A DNA stretch of 64,000 nt from Parahoeflea halophila (GTDB lineage Bacteria > Pseudomonadota > Alphaproteobacteria > Rhizobiales > Rhizobiaceae). How positions within the stretch are numbered: the stretch's first letter is position 1; every line of letters begins with the position of its first letter. Below, piece after piece: positions 55,356-64,000 of this stretch. The position numbers and the translations under genes are program-made. The notes beneath the pieces are model-generated. The model was not told the origin of the DNA and made no database searches. It saw only the letters and a program-made list of their open reading frames with translations. The stretch spans positions 1,094,836 to 1,158,835 of the forward strand of contig NZ_OCPC01000001.1 in the NCBI RefSeq assembly GCF_900220985.1, read 5' to 3'.

Positions 55356-56390
55356 TCAGCTGCCGCGGCGGCCACGCAGAACGAAGATCGGCACGATCAC
55401 TGTCAGCATCAAGAGCCGCGCGACATGGTGACTGGCGACAAAGGTCGGATCGATTCCCAGCATGACGGACATCGCGGCCATGGTCTCAAGACCACCGGGC
55501 GCAAGGGCGATCAGCACCGCGATCATATCCATCCCGGTCAGCCAATGGGCAAGAATCGCGAACACTGCCGCTAGCGTCACCCCAAGCACCGTGACAAACA
55601 CTCCGGCGCTGAACGCCCGGCGCAACTGTGCCCAGCTGACGCCTGAAAACCGCGATCCGATCAGCGCCCCCAGAGCCACAAACGCCGCTGCTGCAAGCCA
55701 GACATTCATAACTCCGCCAACCAGCCCGGTGACATGCGCCACGATGGAAACCAGCATGCCGCCGATCAGGTAGGCCGCGGGCAGGCGCAGCCGCTGCAGC
55801 AGGTACCCGGCCAGCCCGGCGCAACCGATCATTGCCAGGAGCGGCAAAGCTGCCGTCGCGGTGGGGGGCTCCGCTACGCTCGCGGGCAGCTGGCCCGACA
55901 GCGTAACCGCGACAGGCACCAGAAGCGTCAGTGCCAGCACGCGGATGGATTGCACGATGCTGACGGTCTTGAGATCAGCTTTGGCGCCCTCGCTAAGGCC
56001 GAGCACATAACTCAGATGCCCGGGAGCGGAGGAAAGAAAGGCCGTGACCGGGTCCATTGACCAGAACTTCACCAGGATGGAGGGGGTCAGCAGGATGATG
56101 ACGGAAAGGCTGCCGGCCAGTGCTGCCAGCGTGACCGGCCAGGCCTGCACTGCACCGAGCACGTCTGGTGTCACGCCCTGCCCGATGGTGAGCCCGAGAA
56201 TGACAAAGACCGCATCGCGCAACCGCATGGGAAGGGCTTCTGTCTTGACCCCGGCAAGCCCCGCCAGCGTTACCGCCATGGCAGGCCCCGTCAGAAAGGG
56301 AGCCGGAAACGAGAAGAGCAGCATCAACCCGGCGCCGAGAACCGCAATGGCGTAGGTAATCAGGGGAGCTCGCCAGCCAGTCATCCGCAT
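55356..56390 (-). CDS. AbrB-family membrane protein (ammonia-monooxygenase-like)
   Basis: A 344-residue protein with about nine hydrophobic membrane segments and the internal duplication typical of the integral-membrane family named AbrB (not the Bacillus DNA-binding AbrB). Conserved stretches are SSAPGHLSYVLG and ALAPGGLETMAAMSVMLG. The name 'ammonia monooxygenase' in databases is misleading. Function unproven; a transporter role is likely. It is 97 bases upstream of apbC on the same strand. Confidence 0.83.
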   Translation of the reverse strand: MRMTGWRAPLITYAIAVLGAGLMLLFSFPAPFLTGPAMAVTLAGLAGVKTEALPMRLRDAVFVILGLTIGQGVTPDVLGAVQAWPVTLAALAGSLSVIILLTPSILVKFWSMDPVTAFLSSAPGHLSYVLGLSEGAKADLKTVSIVQSIRVLALTLLVPVAVTLSGQLPASVAEPPTATAALPLLAMIGCAGLAGYLLQRLRLPAAYLIGGMLVSIVAHVTGLVGGVMNVWLAAAAFVALGALIGSRFSGVSWAQLRRAFSAGVFVTVLGVTLAAVFAILAHWLTGMDMIAVLIALAPGGLETMAAMSVMLGIDPTFVASHHVARLLMLTVIVPIFVLRGRRGS

Positions 56391-56639
56391 GGATCAAAAC
56401 TCCTGTCCTGTTCACCCGGCAGGTCCGCTCCAACCCGACGGCTCAACTGCGGCGACCCCAAGCCCAATGCATCTCCTTTGCGATTGGTTTCATGGAAACC
56501 TTCGCGATGGCATCTCCCCCCGGGTCGCACGAGCCCGGGCTGGAAAAGCCCGAGATCATGGTCGTGCTGATCAGGCCGGCTGGGCGGAAGCTTGCTTCGA
56601 GACCTGGCAACACCCCTCAAGGCAGCGCTTTGAGAGAAA

Positions 56640-58985
56640 TCACAATGCCAGCCGCAGCCTGGATCCCACAGCCCGCGAACAACAGGCCATCATCCGCCCG
56701 CCTTCCGCCCGTTCCGCCGATGTCAGCACCCGGTCGCGATGATCGACCTCGCCATCCAGAACCCGCACCTCGCAACTGCCGCAAAGCCCCTCCTCGCAAT
56801 CACTCGGCACGTCGATCCCCGCGGCGCGCACGACATCCAGCAATGTCTGCCCCGCAGCCACGGTCAGGTTGAGATCGGAATCCTCGAGTTCGACGTCGAA
56901 TGCTGTATCACCTGACTGCAATGCGCCCGAGCGATCGGTCGAAAACACTTCCGTGCGCAGCATGCCCTCAGGCAGATCGACGCAATGGCCGTCCAGCGCC
57001 TCGAGCAGCCGGGCAGGTCCACAGGCGTGAATCCGGGCGCCGTCCGTGCTGCACCCCGCGACGATAGCCGCAAGGTCCGCACGGCTGCCTTCCTCCGACA
57101 CATGTAGCACCGCACGGTCCCCATGATCCTGCTGTAACCGCTCGGCAAATGCCATGGCCGCGCGCGATCGGCCGCAATAATGCACGACGTATTCGCAATT
57201 GAGCGCCTTGAGATGATCCGCCATTGCAATGATCGGTGTAATGCCGATGCCACCGGCGATCAGAACATGACGGGGAGCGTCATGCTCAAGCCGGAAATAG
57301 TTCTTCGGTCCGCGCAGCCTGATGACCGCGCCGGCGGAAAGCTGCTCATGGATGAAGCGCGAACCGCCGCGCCCCTCCTGCTCCCGCAACACCGCGATCG
57401 TGTAATCCGGATCAGAAGGGTGGCCGCACAGCGAGTATTTCCGCGAGAAATCGCCGACCAGGAGATCGACATGCGCGCCGGGCGTCCAGGCCGGCAACGG
57501 CAGGCCGTCCGGGTCTTCCAGGCGTATGGTCTTGACCCCTGAGGCTGCCTCTGAAATCTCCGCAACCCGCACGGACCGCGCAATCTCCTTGCCCGACGGC
57601 GCGCCTACGGGAAACGAGACGCTTCGCTTCAGTATCGAAGGGTCGGCGCGCTCCGGATTGTCTGCCGGGTCCCACTCCACGATCAGCTTTTCGGGACCGC
57701 GGAAGGCGAGATTGGGCAGATAGGTAAAGTCCTGATCCTCGGCCAGCCGCATATGCGGCAGCCGCCGGCTCAATTCCTCGATGAAGATCCGCATTTCCAG
57801 CCGGGCAAAATTCTTGCCCATGCACTGGTGACTGCCATAGCCGAAGGTCAGGTGCTCCGCCGCGTTGTCGCGGTAGATGTCGAGAAGATCACCGTTTTCG
57901 AAATGCCGGTAATCATGATTGGCCGAGGCGCTGACGATCAGCAGCTTGGCTTCCGCCGGTATCGCCACTCCGGCAATTTCGGTATCGCAGGTGGCGCGCC
58001 TGCGCCAGGCCACCACCGAGCCTTCCAGACGGAGGCATTCTTCCACGGCGTTCGGGATAAGCTCGGGGTCCTTGCAGATCCGCTCCCAGACCACGCGGTT
58101 GGACAGCAGCAGTTTCAGCGCATTGGTGCTCGCCAGGGTCGTTGTCTCGTGCCCGGCGACGATGATCGCCATCATCATCGAATGCAGATAGGAGCCGGTC
58201 ACCACGTCCGGCATTTCCGCATTCATGCGGATGGCATGGTGCATCCACCCGGTGCCATCGGGCTGCTTGCGCATCTTGTCGAGTACCTGCCCGGCATATT
58301 GCCAGAAACGTCCGACGGCATCGGCCACCTTTACCTGCTGTTCCGGCGAGGGCTTGCCCCAGGTGTTGACCGTGTGCGCGACGGAAAACTCCTTCAGCGC
58401 CCCCATGTCCTCCTTCGGCACGCCGAGAAAGTGCAGCGCCACCGTCAGCGGGATCTCCCAGAACATCGCCTCGACCAGGTCCACCCGGCCGCTGTCGACA
58501 AAGGCATCGACCTTCTCGCGCGTGAGTTCGCGGATCATCTCTTCCTTGGCAGCGAGATTGCCCGGCAGGAAATGCTCCATCAGCACCCGCCGCCGCTCCA
58601 TGTGCGCCGGTTCATCCTCGTTCACCAGGGTGCGGTTCAGCTGGTACTTGTAGCGCTTTAGGGTTTCCATCGCCTCTTCGCTGGGAGGCACGACCCGTTC
58701 CAGCGCGATGGACGGTGAGAAGGTGACATTGTCGCGGAACACCGCCTTGACGTCCTCGTAGCGGCTGACCACCCAATAGCCGAGCTCCGGATTGTAAAAC
58801 ACCGGCTCCTGATCGCGGGACCATTTCAACGCCTCTGCCGGATTGGCCAGGTACTCGGCGGAAAATGGATCAAACGCCTGGGCCTGCGCCGAAACGGGGC
58901 AAGCGCCCGCCCCAGCACGGGGATGAACGGGGCAGCCCGGTAACACCTGTAGATCATTATCCGTCCGTGGCTGTTGATCCGACAT
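56640..58985 (-). CDS. Self-sufficient cytochrome P450 fused to reductase (CYP116B-like)
   Basis: A 781-residue monooxygenase with all redox parts in one chain. The P450 domain (about 1-445) has the I-helix AGHETTT at 277-283 and the haem cysteine Cys388 in FGYGSHQCMG. The reductase domain (about 465-695) has FMN-binding KYSLC and NAD(P)-binding GGIGITP. A C-terminal 2Fe-2S ferredoxin carries Cys730, Cys735, Cys738 and Cys768. This order is that of class VII (P450-PFOR) enzymes. Relatives hydroxylate thiocarbamate herbicides, alkoxyaromatics and terpenes. The ATG at 58985 is close to a divergent IclR gene that likely controls it. Confidence 0.93.
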   Translation of the reverse strand: MSDQQPRTDNDLQVLPGCPVHPRAGAGACPVSAQAQAFDPFSAEYLANPAEALKWSRDQEPVFYNPELGYWVVSRYEDVKAVFRDNVTFSPSIALERVVPPSEEAMETLKRYKYQLNRTLVNEDEPAHMERRRVLMEHFLPGNLAAKEEMIRELTREKVDAFVDSGRVDLVEAMFWEIPLTVALHFLGVPKEDMGALKEFSVAHTVNTWGKPSPEQQVKVADAVGRFWQYAGQVLDKMRKQPDGTGWMHHAIRMNAEMPDVVTGSYLHSMMMAIIVAGHETTTLASTNALKLLLSNRVVWERICKDPELIPNAVEECLRLEGSVVAWRRRATCDTEIAGVAIPAEAKLLIVSASANHDYRHFENGDLLDIYRDNAAEHLTFGYGSHQCMGKNFARLEMRIFIEELSRRLPHMRLAEDQDFTYLPNLAFRGPEKLIVEWDPADNPERADPSILKRSVSFPVGAPSGKEIARSVRVAEISEAASGVKTIRLEDPDGLPLPAWTPGAHVDLLVGDFSRKYSLCGHPSDPDYTIAVLREQEGRGGSRFIHEQLSAGAVIRLRGPKNYFRLEHDAPRHVLIAGGIGITPIIAMADHLKALNCEYVVHYCGRSRAAMAFAERLQQDHGDRAVLHVSEEGSRADLAAIVAGCSTDGARIHACGPARLLEALDGHCVDLPEGMLRTEVFSTDRSGALQSGDTAFDVELEDSDLNLTVAAGQTLLDVVRAAGIDVPSDCEEGLCGSCEVRVLDGEVDHRDRVLTSAERAEGGRMMACCSRAVGSRLRLAL

Positions 58986-59080
58986 GCTCAACCTCATTTA
59001 CTAATAATGCACAATATGTTCTATAAATGTAACGTAGCCCTTCACTTGCAGTCAATGAACCCCGTGAACCCGGTGCTTGA
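58986..59080. promoter_or_regulatory. Divergent P450 / IclR promoter region
   Basis: These 95 bases separate the P450 and IclR start codons. The left half is AT-rich, with the stretch ACAATATGTTCTATAAATGT partly symmetrical (ACA...TGT), a possible operator. Both promoters must lie here. Confidence 0.4.
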
Positions 59081-59764
59081 ATGAGCAGCTTGCAAACCCT
59101 GTCCCGCGGCATCCAGGTTCTGGAGATTGTCTCGCGCACCCCCTCCGGGCTGCAGATTGCGGAGATCGCGCACATACTGGGCGTCCACCGGGCGATTGCC
59201 TACCGTCTGGTGGCAACGCTCGAGGAGCATTTGCTGGTCACCCGCGATCAGCAGGGGCGCATCCAGATCGGAGGCGGTATCGTCGCGCTCAGCGACCGCT
59301 ATCAGCCACAGCTGCGGGCCAAGGCCCTGCCGGTTCTGCGATCACTGGCGGAAGCCAGCGGCGGAACCGCTTTTCTCTGCGTCGGCCAAGGCGACGAATG
59401 CGTCGCCATCGAGGTGGCCGAACCTGAAGCCCCCTTGCTGAAAGTCTCCTACCGCGTTGGCAGCAGGCACCCGGTAACGAGGGGCGCGGCGGGCCTAGCC
59501 ATCGCCATGCAACGGCCGCCCCGACCCGGCGATTCAGACGATCTGCTAACCGCCAGGAAAAACGGTTTTGCGCTCACGCGTGGACAATTGCAGGAAGGCG
59601 CGATCGGGGTTGCAGCACCCTTGGGAAAGACAGGCGCCACCGGCCGTTCCGTGCCGGGGGCAGAAGCCTGCATCGGCGTTGTCGCCATGCATGCGCTCGA
59701 CACCACCTCCGCAACCGCTGCAGTCCTGTCCCACCGTGACCGCTTGCGCGAAGCGCTGGCATAG
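59081..59764 (+). CDS. IclR-family transcriptional regulator
   Basis: A 227-residue IclR protein. The N-terminal winged helix-turn-helix covers about 5-65 (LSRGIQVLEIVSRTPSGLQ, GVHRAIAYRLVATLEEH). The C-terminal GAF-like effector domain is somewhat short; the family usually has about 250 residues. It diverges from the P450 gene with 95 bases between starts, which suggests local control of P450 expression by its substrate or a breakdown product. The convergent neighbour is the dehydrogenase gene at 59852. Confidence 0.87.
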   Translation: MSSLQTLSRGIQVLEIVSRTPSGLQIAEIAHILGVHRAIAYRLVATLEEHLLVTRDQQGRIQIGGGIVALSDRYQPQLRAKALPVLRSLAEASGGTAFLCVGQGDECVAIEVAEPEAPLLKVSYRVGSRHPVTRGAAGLAIAMQRPPRPGDSDDLLTARKNGFALTRGQLQEGAIGVAAPLGKTGATGRSVPGAEACIGVVAMHALDTTSATAAVLSHRDRLREALA

Positions 59765-59851
59765 CTCAGCCGGCACAATTACCTCGCCAACACAAGCTCG
59801 CCCCGCGCAACTCAGCCTGACCCGGGAAGCTGCTGCCGATGCTGGCCAAGG

Positions 59852-60751
59852 TCACTCCAGCCTGGCGGGGAAGCCGGGCGCGCGCAGGTCGGTGCCGAGA
59901 CGATCTTCGAGCAACTTGGCAATCATCGGCGATTCCGCGTCTCCGCCGTAAGCCGCCTTGGCTTCGACATAGGTCTGCTCGGTCATCGACGCCAGTTCCA
60001 GCGGCACGCCGAATTCCCGGCCGAATTCCATCGCAAAGCCGAGATCCTTGAGCGCCAGGTCAATGTTGAAGGCAACATCGTAGGAGCCGTTCAGGATCAG
60101 CGCACCCTCGGTCTCGTGCACGAAGGAATTGCCCGAGGACGCCTTGATCGCAGCCCAGGCCTGGCCGAGGTCGAGTCCACCGCGCTTGGCAAGCATCAGC
60201 GCTTCGCCGCAGGCCTTGAGATGGATGAAGGCCAGCATGTTGGTGATCACCTTGATGATCGAGGAATTGCCGAGCGGACCCATGTGAAAGATCTGGTTCC
60301 CCATTGCCTGCAACGCCGGCAGGTGCAGGTCGAACAGGTCCTTGTCGCCACCCGCCAGCATGGTGATCTTGCCTTGTGCTGCCAGATGCACGCCACCGGT
60401 CACCGGCAGTTCCATGGTGCGCACGCCTTTCTCGGCGGCGATCTTCCCAAGCCGCAGGATCTCGTCACGGCCCAATGTTGACATCTCGATCCATGTCGCG
60501 CCGGATTTCGCCGTGGTCAGCACCTCTCCGAGAACTTTTTCCGAGACGGCTGGCGACGGCAGGCAGGTGACGATGGCGTCGCAATCGCGCGCAAGGTCCG
60601 CCGGCGTTTGAGCCCAGACCCCGCCCATGTCGACATGGCGTTTGCCTAGCGACGGGTCCAAATCGTTGACCGTGACTTCAAAGCCTGCCTTGAGCAGGCT
60701 TGCAGCCAGATGACCGCCGAGATTGCCCAGCCCGATAAATCCATAGCGCAT
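59852..60751 (-). CDS. NAD(P)-dependent oxidoreductase, 3-hydroxyisobutyrate dehydrogenase family
   Basis: A 299-residue beta-hydroxyacid dehydrogenase. The Rossmann loop GLGNLG is at 7-12, the substrate-binding ELPVTGG near 114-120, and the catalytic lysine is Lys167 in NSSIIKVITN. The canonical signature after Lys is kept. It follows the aldehyde dehydrogenase gene on the same strand with 64 bases between and could reduce or oxidise a semialdehyde/hydroxyacid pair. Substrate unknown. Confidence 0.88.
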   Translation of the reverse strand: MRYGFIGLGNLGGHLAASLLKAGFEVTVNDLDPSLGKRHVDMGGVWAQTPADLARDCDAIVTCLPSPAVSEKVLGEVLTTAKSGATWIEMSTLGRDEILRLGKIAAEKGVRTMELPVTGGVHLAAQGKITMLAGGDKDLFDLHLPALQAMGNQIFHMGPLGNSSIIKVITNMLAFIHLKACGEALMLAKRGGLDLGQAWAAIKASSGNSFVHETEGALILNGSYDVAFNIDLALKDLGFAMEFGREFGVPLELASMTEQTYVEAKAAYGGDAESPMIAKLLEDRLGTDLRAPGFPARLE

Positions 60752-60815
60752 GGTGATACTCCTGAATATGTGTATGAGACGAGGGAGAGACCGGCCTGGG
60801 TCCTGTCGACAGGAC

Positions 60816-62252
60816 CTAGCCGTGGCCGATCAGTGCCTTTGCTTCGAGGTAATCGCGCAGGCCCCAGTCGGCATATTCGCGGCCATTTCCGGACTGCTTG
60901 TAGCCGCCAAACGGCGCAAACAGATCCCAGTCCGGAGAATTGATATGGACCTGCCCGGCACGCAGCTGCCGCGCAATCCGGCGCGCGTGTTCGATCTCGC
61001 CCGACTGCACATAGGCGGCAAGGCCGTAGACCGTGTCGTTGGCAATTTCGACTGCCTGCTCTTCACTGTCATAGGGCATGATCGAGATCACCGGCCCGAA
61101 AATCTCCTCGTGCGCAATCCGCATCTCGGGCGTCACGCCGCCAAACACCGTCGGCTTGACGTAGTAGCCATGCGCCAGCCCTTCGGGCCGCTCGCGGCCG
61201 CCGGTCACAAGCTGCGCGCCATCCTGAATGCCCGATGCGATCAGGCCTTGGATCTTGTCATACTGCACCTGGCTGATCACCGGTCCAAGATCGGTGGCTG
61301 GATCGCGCGGATCACCGGTCACCAGCTTCTCCGCTGTCACCTTCGCGATCGCCAGCGCGTCCTCGTGCCGGTCGCGCGGCACCAGCATGCGTGTCGGCGC
61401 ATCGCAGGACTGGCCGCTGTTGGCAAAGCAGGCTTCGACACCGGAGGAAACCGCCGTCTCAATATCCGCATCCGCCAGAATGATGTTCGGCGACTTGCCG
61501 CCCAGTTCCTGCGCCACCCGCTTGACCGTGTCGGCTGCGGATTTGGCCACCAAAATGCCCGCCCGCGTCGACCCGGTGAAAGAGACGATGTCGATGTCCG
61601 GATGGCCGGAAAGCACCTGTCCGACACCGGGCCCGTCGCCATTGACCAGGTTGAACACGCCTTCAGGCACACCGGCTTCGTCGAGGATCTCTGCAAACAG
61701 GATACCGCTCAAGGGCGCGATCTCGCTCGGCTTGAGCACGACCGTGCAGCCCGCGGCAAGCGCCGGCGCCACTTTGCAGGCGATCTGGTTCATCGGCCAG
61801 TTCCAGGGCGTGATCAGCCCCGCCACGCCAATGGCCTCGTGGACGATTAGCGTCGAGCCGCGCTTCTCCTCGAAGACGAAGTTCTTAAGTGCCGTCATGG
61901 TGGCCTCGATGTGACCCAGCCCCGACCAAGCCTGATCGGATTTTGCCATCGCCAGTGGCGCACCCATTTCGGTGCTGATTGCCTCGGCAATCTCGTCCAT
62001 CCGCGATTCGTAGACATCACGGATACGGCCCAGCAGCGCCAGCCGCTCGGCAGCGCTCCATGCACTGAACCCCGGAAAGGCTGCCCTTGCCGCAGCAATC
62101 GCCTTCTCCGCATCAGCTCGCAATCCAAGCGCCACTGTGGCGACGATCTGTTCGGTGGCCGGATTGATTACATCAATAAGTGAAGCACCCGCAGAAGGAT
62201 CGACCCAGGCCCCGTTGATGTAGAAGCGCCCGATATTCTGCTCGATGGTCAT
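60816..62252 (-). CDS. Aldehyde dehydrogenase family protein
   Basis: A 478-residue NAD(P)-dependent aldehyde dehydrogenase with Glu249 in ELGGKSPN and catalytic Cys283 in NSGQSCDAP. PWNWPMNQI contributes to NAD binding. It starts 10 bases after the MttB-like methyltransferase gene on the same strand, so the two are cotranscribed. A short-chain or betaine-type aldehyde is possible; the sequence does not settle it. Confidence 0.9.
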   Translation of the reverse strand: MTIEQNIGRFYINGAWVDPSAGASLIDVINPATEQIVATVALGLRADAEKAIAAARAAFPGFSAWSAAERLALLGRIRDVYESRMDEIAEAISTEMGAPLAMAKSDQAWSGLGHIEATMTALKNFVFEEKRGSTLIVHEAIGVAGLITPWNWPMNQIACKVAPALAAGCTVVLKPSEIAPLSGILFAEILDEAGVPEGVFNLVNGDGPGVGQVLSGHPDIDIVSFTGSTRAGILVAKSAADTVKRVAQELGGKSPNIILADADIETAVSSGVEACFANSGQSCDAPTRMLVPRDRHEDALAIAKVTAEKLVTGDPRDPATDLGPVISQVQYDKIQGLIASGIQDGAQLVTGGRERPEGLAHGYYVKPTVFGGVTPEMRIAHEEIFGPVISIMPYDSEEQAVEIANDTVYGLAAYVQSGEIEHARRIARQLRAGQVHINSPDWDLFAPFGGYKQSGNGREYADWGLRDYLEAKALIGHG

Positions 62253-62262
62253 GAATCAGTCC

Positions 62263-63837
62263 CTAGATATGGATATTGAACGCCGCCCGGATCGCTGCAT
62301 CGACAGCCGGGTCGAGCTGCGGCGTGGTTGACTCGGCCAGGATCCGATTCTTGCGTGCTATCGCCTTTTGAACAAGGTCCGGCTTGCCGATTTCCGCCCA
62401 TTCTTTCGGACTGGTCCGGTCTGCTACAGCCGGATAGACATATTCGGTCTGCATCACGCTGAGCGTTTGCGGATGGCCCAGATAGTGGCCGGGCCCTTCA
62501 AGGCAGACCTCCCGCATCGCTTCGATGCTGACGCTGTCCTCAGTCACATCGATGCCGCGGACGCATCTGAGCACCTGCCCCAGAAGATCGTCGCCGAGCA
62601 CCAGAGATTCCATGCAGAAGCCCAACAGCGAAGCGTGCATGCCGACCGCTTCATAGACCATGTTGAGACCGCTCAGCCCGGCCATGGTATTGGAGATCGC
62701 CTGTTCCCATCCCGCCTGCATGTCCGGCAGCTTGGAATCAGCAATCCCTGCGGCAGCCCCGCCCGGCAGACCGTAGAACCGATGCATCTGTGCACACCCC
62801 GCTGACAGCAATGCCTGCTCGCCCGAGCCGCCCGACATGGCGCCGGTTCTCAGATCGGACACGAAAGGCCAGGTACCGAACACCGCCGGATGGCCGGGGG
62901 CCATGGCGTTGACATAGACGACACCAGCCAGGCACTCGGCCACAGCCTGCACGATCGCGGTTGCCAGCGGCGCCGGCGCCGTGGCCCCCGCCTGCCCGGC
63001 AGACAGCAACAATACCGGCATTCCGGCACGGATACATTTTTCCATGGTGACGCAGCTTTCCTCAGCGAATTTCATCGGAGGGACCACGAAACAGTTGGAA
63101 TTGGAGACGAAGGGGCGGGCACGCCAGGCTTCCTCGCCACCGGCGATCATGTGCAGAAGATCCATGCAGCTCTCAACATGCGACGGATCGGAGAAACTTG
63201 TTCCCACATGCTTGGTTGTGCCGGCGCAGCAGGCATAGATCGTGTTGATGTCCATCTCGTAATTGTCGAGTACATCGCGGGCGACCATGGCGCGCTGGAA
63301 GAAATGTACATTGTCGAGCGCATGGGTGATGCGCGCCGCATCGTAGAGATCCTGCGCGGTGGATTCGCGGTAGTCCCTGCCCTCGACATCGACGACATGC
63401 ACCGCAGCACCGGCTGTGCCGAAATGAACCCGAGTACCCGACAAATCGAGATCATGCTTGGGATCTCGCCCGCGCAGAACGACAGTTTTGTTGGCGATTG
63501 CCAGCATGTCCTCGACCAGCGCGCGGGGAAACCGAATGCGGCCATCATCGCCCAGAACAGCCCCGGCACCTGTCAGGATTTCGACGCCGGACGCCGGCGC
63601 CTGTGACAGGCCGATGGTTTCGAGCGCGTCCAGTGCTGCTTCGTGAATGCGCAGCACATTGGCCTCAGACAAGGGCGCGTACTGCCCACCACTCATGCCT
63701 GCCCGGATCGGCCTCAGATTCTCCGCAAGTGGCGAGGTTCGGACCAGAACCCGGTTAGCTCGACCGCCCGAACGGCGACCCTTCTTTTCAAATACCGGAG
63801 ACTCGATGTCGGCACTGGGGTCAATTGCGATTTCCAT
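62263..63837 (-). CDS. MttB-superfamily trimethylamine methyltransferase-like protein (non-pyrrolysine)
   Basis: A 524-residue member of the trimethylamine methyltransferase MttB family. No in-frame amber codon interrupts the gene, so it belongs to the non-pyrrolysine group, which includes demethylases of glycine betaine, proline betaine and carnitine. Conserved stretches are HFGTAGAAVHVVD near 138 and the glycine-rich GLPGGAAAG near 359. GGAG lies about 6 bases upstream of ATG 63837. The usual partner, a small corrinoid protein, is not in the window. Its neighbours suggest catabolism of an N-methylated compound. Confidence 0.88.
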   Translation of the reverse strand: MEIAIDPSADIESPVFEKKGRRSGGRANRVLVRTSPLAENLRPIRAGMSGGQYAPLSEANVLRIHEAALDALETIGLSQAPASGVEILTGAGAVLGDDGRIRFPRALVEDMLAIANKTVVLRGRDPKHDLDLSGTRVHFGTAGAAVHVVDVEGRDYRESTAQDLYDAARITHALDNVHFFQRAMVARDVLDNYEMDINTIYACCAGTTKHVGTSFSDPSHVESCMDLLHMIAGGEEAWRARPFVSNSNCFVVPPMKFAEESCVTMEKCIRAGMPVLLLSAGQAGATAPAPLATAIVQAVAECLAGVVYVNAMAPGHPAVFGTWPFVSDLRTGAMSGGSGEQALLSAGCAQMHRFYGLPGGAAAGIADSKLPDMQAGWEQAISNTMAGLSGLNMVYEAVGMHASLLGFCMESLVLGDDLLGQVLRCVRGIDVTEDSVSIEAMREVCLEGPGHYLGHPQTLSVMQTEYVYPAVADRTSPKEWAEIGKPDLVQKAIARKNRILAESTTPQLDPAVDAAIRAAFNIHI

Positions 63838-63870
63838 GCTGGTCTCCGTTGAAAGGAAGCAGGTTTCAGA

Positions 63871-64000
63871 TCACATCCGGACTCGCAGCGAGCCGGGGTC
63901 GTAAAGAGGCTTGAGGGACGCAATCGCGGAATGGCGCACCCCGGCAATCTCGATTTCATAGGTTGAGGCGAGCACCTCTTCGGCGCTTTCCCCCTTGCTT
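63871..64000 (-). CDS. C-terminal end of a probable dimethylglycine-dehydrogenase/GcvT-like protein (cut by window edge)
   Basis: The minus strand is open from the window end to a TGA at 63873-63871, giving 42 residues. They read ASTYEIEIAGVRHSAIA near the middle and PLYDPGSLRVRM at the end. This is the typical ending of GcvT-fold oxidoreductases such as dimethylglycine or sarcosine dehydrogenase, whose last residues are usually PxFDPxxxRxR. It ends 33 bases before the MttB-like start on the same strand, so it is probably the preceding gene of the same operon. The call rests on the short tail and on context. Confidence 0.55.
   Translation of the reverse strand, partial: SKGESAEEVLASTYEIEIAGVRHSAIASLKPLYDPGSLRVRM

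Noticed and set aside
62263-63837. Pyrrolysine-dependent trimethylamine methyltransferase
   Set aside because: The whole gene lacks an in-frame amber codon, so the pyrrolysine form is excluded.

Overview
The window is GC-rich, densely coded chromosomal DNA from an alphaproteobacterium, most likely a member of the Rhizobiales in or near the Rhizobiaceae or Hoeflea. The evidence is a RirA-type iron regulator with its three cysteines at residues 91, 99 and 105, a ChoXWV choline importer, a PutA without its own DNA-binding domain next to a divergent Lrp-type regulator, a NolR-like ArsR protein, and a HisKA_2/HWE-type histidine kinase. No rRNA, tRNA, phage, insertion sequence or CRISPR array was seen. 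Nearly all genes are intact; only the two window edges cut genes.

Layout. 1-5200: the tail of a histidine kinase, putA with its divergent regulator, and a LuxR-type regulator. 5274-11854: a compact five-gene minus-strand operon of unknown function (coiled-coil protein, unknown protein, AAA+ ATPase, unknown protein, membrane-anchored DUF2333 protein). 12046-17925: cytochrome c, thymidine kinase, choline importer choXWV, a short-chain dehydrogenase and a HugZ-like protein. 18031-20898: ArsR-family regulator, copZ and copA (copper export). 21000-23632: a chemoreceptor with a neighbouring periplasmic Cache-like protein. 24099-28098: nucleoside hydrolase, a short-chain dehydrogenase and a GH9 cellulase-like enzyme.

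28238-50201 is dominated by pyrimidine catabolism. PreT/PreA reduce uracil and thymine, HydA opens the ring, the M20-family amidase removes the carbamoyl group, an omega-aminotransferase makes the semialdehyde, and MmsA converts it to acetyl-CoA or propionyl-CoA. A RutR-type regulator, an NMT1/THI5-type ABC importer and adenine deaminase complete the set. A lipoprotein, an AraC regulator with a peroxiredoxin-like protein, and arsC-arsH lie between the two halves. Related TTGACC-containing motifs lie upstream of preT and in the rutR/aminotransferase gap, which suggests one shared regulator. A small DUF559 nuclease gene bounded by 37-bp inverted repeats sits inside the catabolic operon and looks like an inserted cassette.

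50405-64000: GH13 alpha-glucosidase, rirA, a beta-lactamase-fold hydrolase, an Mrp/ApbC Fe-S carrier ATPase, an AbrB-type membrane protein, a self-sufficient CYP116B-like P450 with a divergent IclR regulator, and a minus-strand series with a non-pyrrolysine MttB-family methyltransferase, an aldehyde dehydrogenase, a 3-hydroxyisobutyrate-dehydrogenase-like enzyme and the end of a probable dimethylglycine-dehydrogenase-like protein. This last group suggests catabolism of N-methylated amines.
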